A DNA stretch of 23,494 nt, taken from positions 1-23,494 of the forward strand of contig UQOB01000014.1 in the NCBI GenBank assembly GCA_900542595.1, read 5' to 3'. Below are positions 21,876 through 23,494 of this stretch, piece by piece; the first letter of the stretch is position 1, and every line of letters starts with the position of its first letter. This DNA comes from an uncultured Mollicutes bacterium (lineage in GTDB: Bacteria; Bacillota_I; Bacilli_A; RFN20; CAG-826). A program made the translations under genes and the position numbers. A model generated the notes under the pieces. The model worked only from the letters and a program-made list of their open reading frames with translations. It searched no databases and was not told the origin of the DNA.

Positions 21876-23494
21876 ATGCCGAATAAATTTGAATCGCCAG
21901 TCAATATTTTTGCTTTGGGGGGCCTCGGCGAGGTCGGGAAAAACACCTATTGCATCGAGAGTAATAAGAACCTTATTTTAATTGATGCCGGTGTCCGTTT
22001 TCCGGAAGCCAACTTGCCCGGGGTCGATTACGTCATCCCAGATTACACTTACTTAAAACTCAATCGCACCAAGATTAAAGCCCTTTTTATCACCCATGGT
22101 CATGAAGACCATATTGGAGGGATTCCTTTCTTGGTTAGGACAGTACATATTCCGGTTATATACGCTCCGCGGTTAGCGGCGGCTTTAATCCGTCACAAAT
22201 TAGAAGACGCCAGAATTAAAGACGAAATCAAGATCGTTGAAATCGACGAAAATAGCGTCATTAAAATCCAAGATGAATTCGAAGTTGGTTTCTTTAGGGT
22301 TACCCACTCAATTCCTGATAGTTTCGGGATCTATGTGAAGACCCCAGAAGGCACGATTGTCGAAAGTGGGGACTTTAAGATTGACCTCACCCCGGTGGGT
22401 CCGGAATTCCAACTCAACAAATTAGCACAGCTCGGGCAAGAAGGTATCACGCTTCTGATGGCCGATAGCACGAACGCCGAAATTGAAGGCTATACGCCGA
22501 GCGAAACAGCGGTCCGGATGGGGGTCGAAGAAATCTTCGAAAAAGCCTTAGGAAGAATCATCGTCAGCACCTTCAGTAGCAACATCAACCGGATTCAACA
22601 GGTCGTCGAAGTCGCCGTTGAACATAAGCGGAAGATATGTATCGTCGGGAAAAGCATGGAAACTGTCGTTGGTATCGCTCGAAAATACGGTATTATCAAG
22701 ATTCCGGATAGCTCTCTAATCAGCGATGACCAAGTTAAAAACTTTAAGTTAGGAGAAATCTGTATCCTCTGCACCGGAAGCCAAGGGGAAGAAATGGCAG
22801 CCTTAAGTAGAATTGCGAGAGGCGACCATAAAAACATCCGCATCATCCCGGGGGACACCATTGTCTTTAGTAGTAACCCGATTCCCGGAAACGGGGCGTT
22901 GATCGATAAACTGGTCAATAAACTCGTTAAATTAGGAGCGGACGTGAAACAAAACTCCATGTACTTCTCACTCCACTCCTCCGGCCACCCGTCACGGCAA
23001 GAATTACGACTCCTTTTAAGACTAGCCCATCCGAAATACTTTATGCCGATTCACGGGGAATACCGGATGCTCCGGCTTCACGGGGAAATCGCGGAGAGCC
23101 TCGGTTACCAAAAAGATCACATCTTTATCTGCGATAACGGGGATGTCTTAGAAATGTCCCACGAGACCGTCAAACAAAGTGGCCACGTGCCCGCTGACGA
23201 TATTTATATCGATGGGAATGATTTAGATGGGTTAACCTCCAAAGTCATCCGTGACCGGGAAGAACTTAAGAACGAAGGCCTCGTCACCCTCATCATGCTC
23301 GTTGATTTAAAGGAAAAGAAATTAGTTAAAGAGCCGCACATCGTGACGGAAGGTTTTGCTGTTTCACCGGAAAGCCATGTCGTGAGGCATACCCAGATTC
23401 ACGCGAGAGAAGCCGTCGAAGATCTCTTCCAAAAAGGGACCCCAAATATCGCCCAAATCAAGAGCGTCGTTGAAAAGGCCTTGACCGCTAGTGA
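21876..23494 (+). CDS. rnjA: Ribonuclease J (3' end beyond window)
   Basis: A metallo-beta-lactamase/beta-CASP ribonuclease with 5'-to-3' exo- and endonuclease activity in Gram-positive mRNA decay and rRNA maturation. About 539 residues are present and the frame stays open at the window end; full-length enzymes have about 555. Motifs are GGLGEVGKNTY at the N-terminus, the metal site HGHEDH (74-79), the VTHSIPDS strand, ESGDFKID, the beta-CASP domain, and SGHPSRQEL followed by KYFMPIHGEYRML. The start is set by GGAGG five to six bases before the ATG. J1 (rnjA) is favoured over J2 because all catalytic histidines are intact. Confidence 0.95.
   Translation, partial: MPNKFESPVNIFALGGLGEVGKNTYCIESNKNLILIDAGVRFPEANLPGVDYVIPDYTYLKLNRTKIKALFITHGHEDHIGGIPFLVRTVHIPVIYAPRLAAALIRHKLEDARIKDEIKIVEIDENSVIKIQDEFEVGFFRVTHSIPDSFGIYVKTPEGTIVESGDFKIDLTPVGPEFQLNKLAQLGQEGITLLMADSTNAEIEGYTPSETAVRMGVEEIFEKALGRIIVSTFSSNINRIQQVVEVAVEHKRKICIVGKSMETVVGIARKYGIIKIPDSSLISDDQVKNFKLGEICILCTGSQGEEMAALSRIARGDHKNIRIIPGDTIVFSSNPIPGNGALIDKLVNKLVKLGADVKQNSMYFSLHSSGHPSRQELRLLLRLAHPKYFMPIHGEYRMLRLHGEIAESLGYQKDHIFICDNGDVLEMSHETVKQSGHVPADDIYIDGNDLDGLTSKVIRDREELKNEGLVTLIMLVDLKEKKLVKEPHIVTEGFAVSPESHVVRHTQIHAREAVEDLFQKGTPNIAQIKSVVEKALTAS

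Noticed and set aside
22595..22960. 121-codon minus-strand open frame
   Set aside because: It lies wholly inside the well-matched RNase J gene; a shadow frame.
1..23494. CRISPR array, insertion sequence or tandem repeats
   Set aside because: No regularly spaced repeats, transposase or terminal inverted repeats were seen on reading both strands.

Overview
The window looks like a chromosomal segment of a low-to-moderate-GC Gram-positive bacterium, probably an uncultured Bacillota/Mollicutes-like gut lineage. This rests on an RNase J, a YitT-family protein, an RsmD-CoaD pair, an archaeal/eukaryotic-type (zinc-containing) prolyl-tRNA synthetase and Gram-positive promoter and terminator styles. 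TGA serves as a stop codon (rsmD and the phosphoesterase lipoprotein both end in TGA), so the genetic code is standard and not the Mycoplasma code. No taxonomic search could be run.

Left part (1-11735): a likely genome-defence block, all on the minus strand apart from one small gene. In transcription order it holds a 1967-residue multidomain SF1 helicase (transglutaminase-like domain, DUF4011, split helicase core, Vsr-like nuclease, DUF3320). Then come jetA, jetB and jetC, an SMC/MukBEF-like Wadjet set with overlapping frames. A small HTH protein on the plus strand meets jetC tail to tail with overlapping stop codons. No JetD (the Toprim nuclease of known Wadjet systems) is present, and a minus-strand terminator lies where it might have followed. 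The helicase-nuclease with JetABC is the best candidate here for an undescribed arrangement.

Middle (11735-15547): proS ends at a strong terminator and is co-transcribed with an upstream membrane protein carrying degenerate GGDEF and EAL domains. A divergent tRNA-Ser(CGA) follows, then a structured non-coding stretch ending in a terminator.

Right part (15548-23494): a YitT-family membrane protein lies divergent to a membrane-anchored, possibly thioredoxin-like protein. A catalytically degenerate YfiH/PgeF-like protein is convergent with rsmD-coaD. A plus-strand operon of def, a phosphoesterase lipoprotein and an eight-segment membrane protein comes next, and RNase J runs off the window end.

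A recurring theme is expression signals. Several genes that head transcription units have a -10 box only 6-10 bases before the ATG and no Shine-Dalgarno, implying leaderless mRNAs. Most operon-internal genes have clear Shine-Dalgarno sites.
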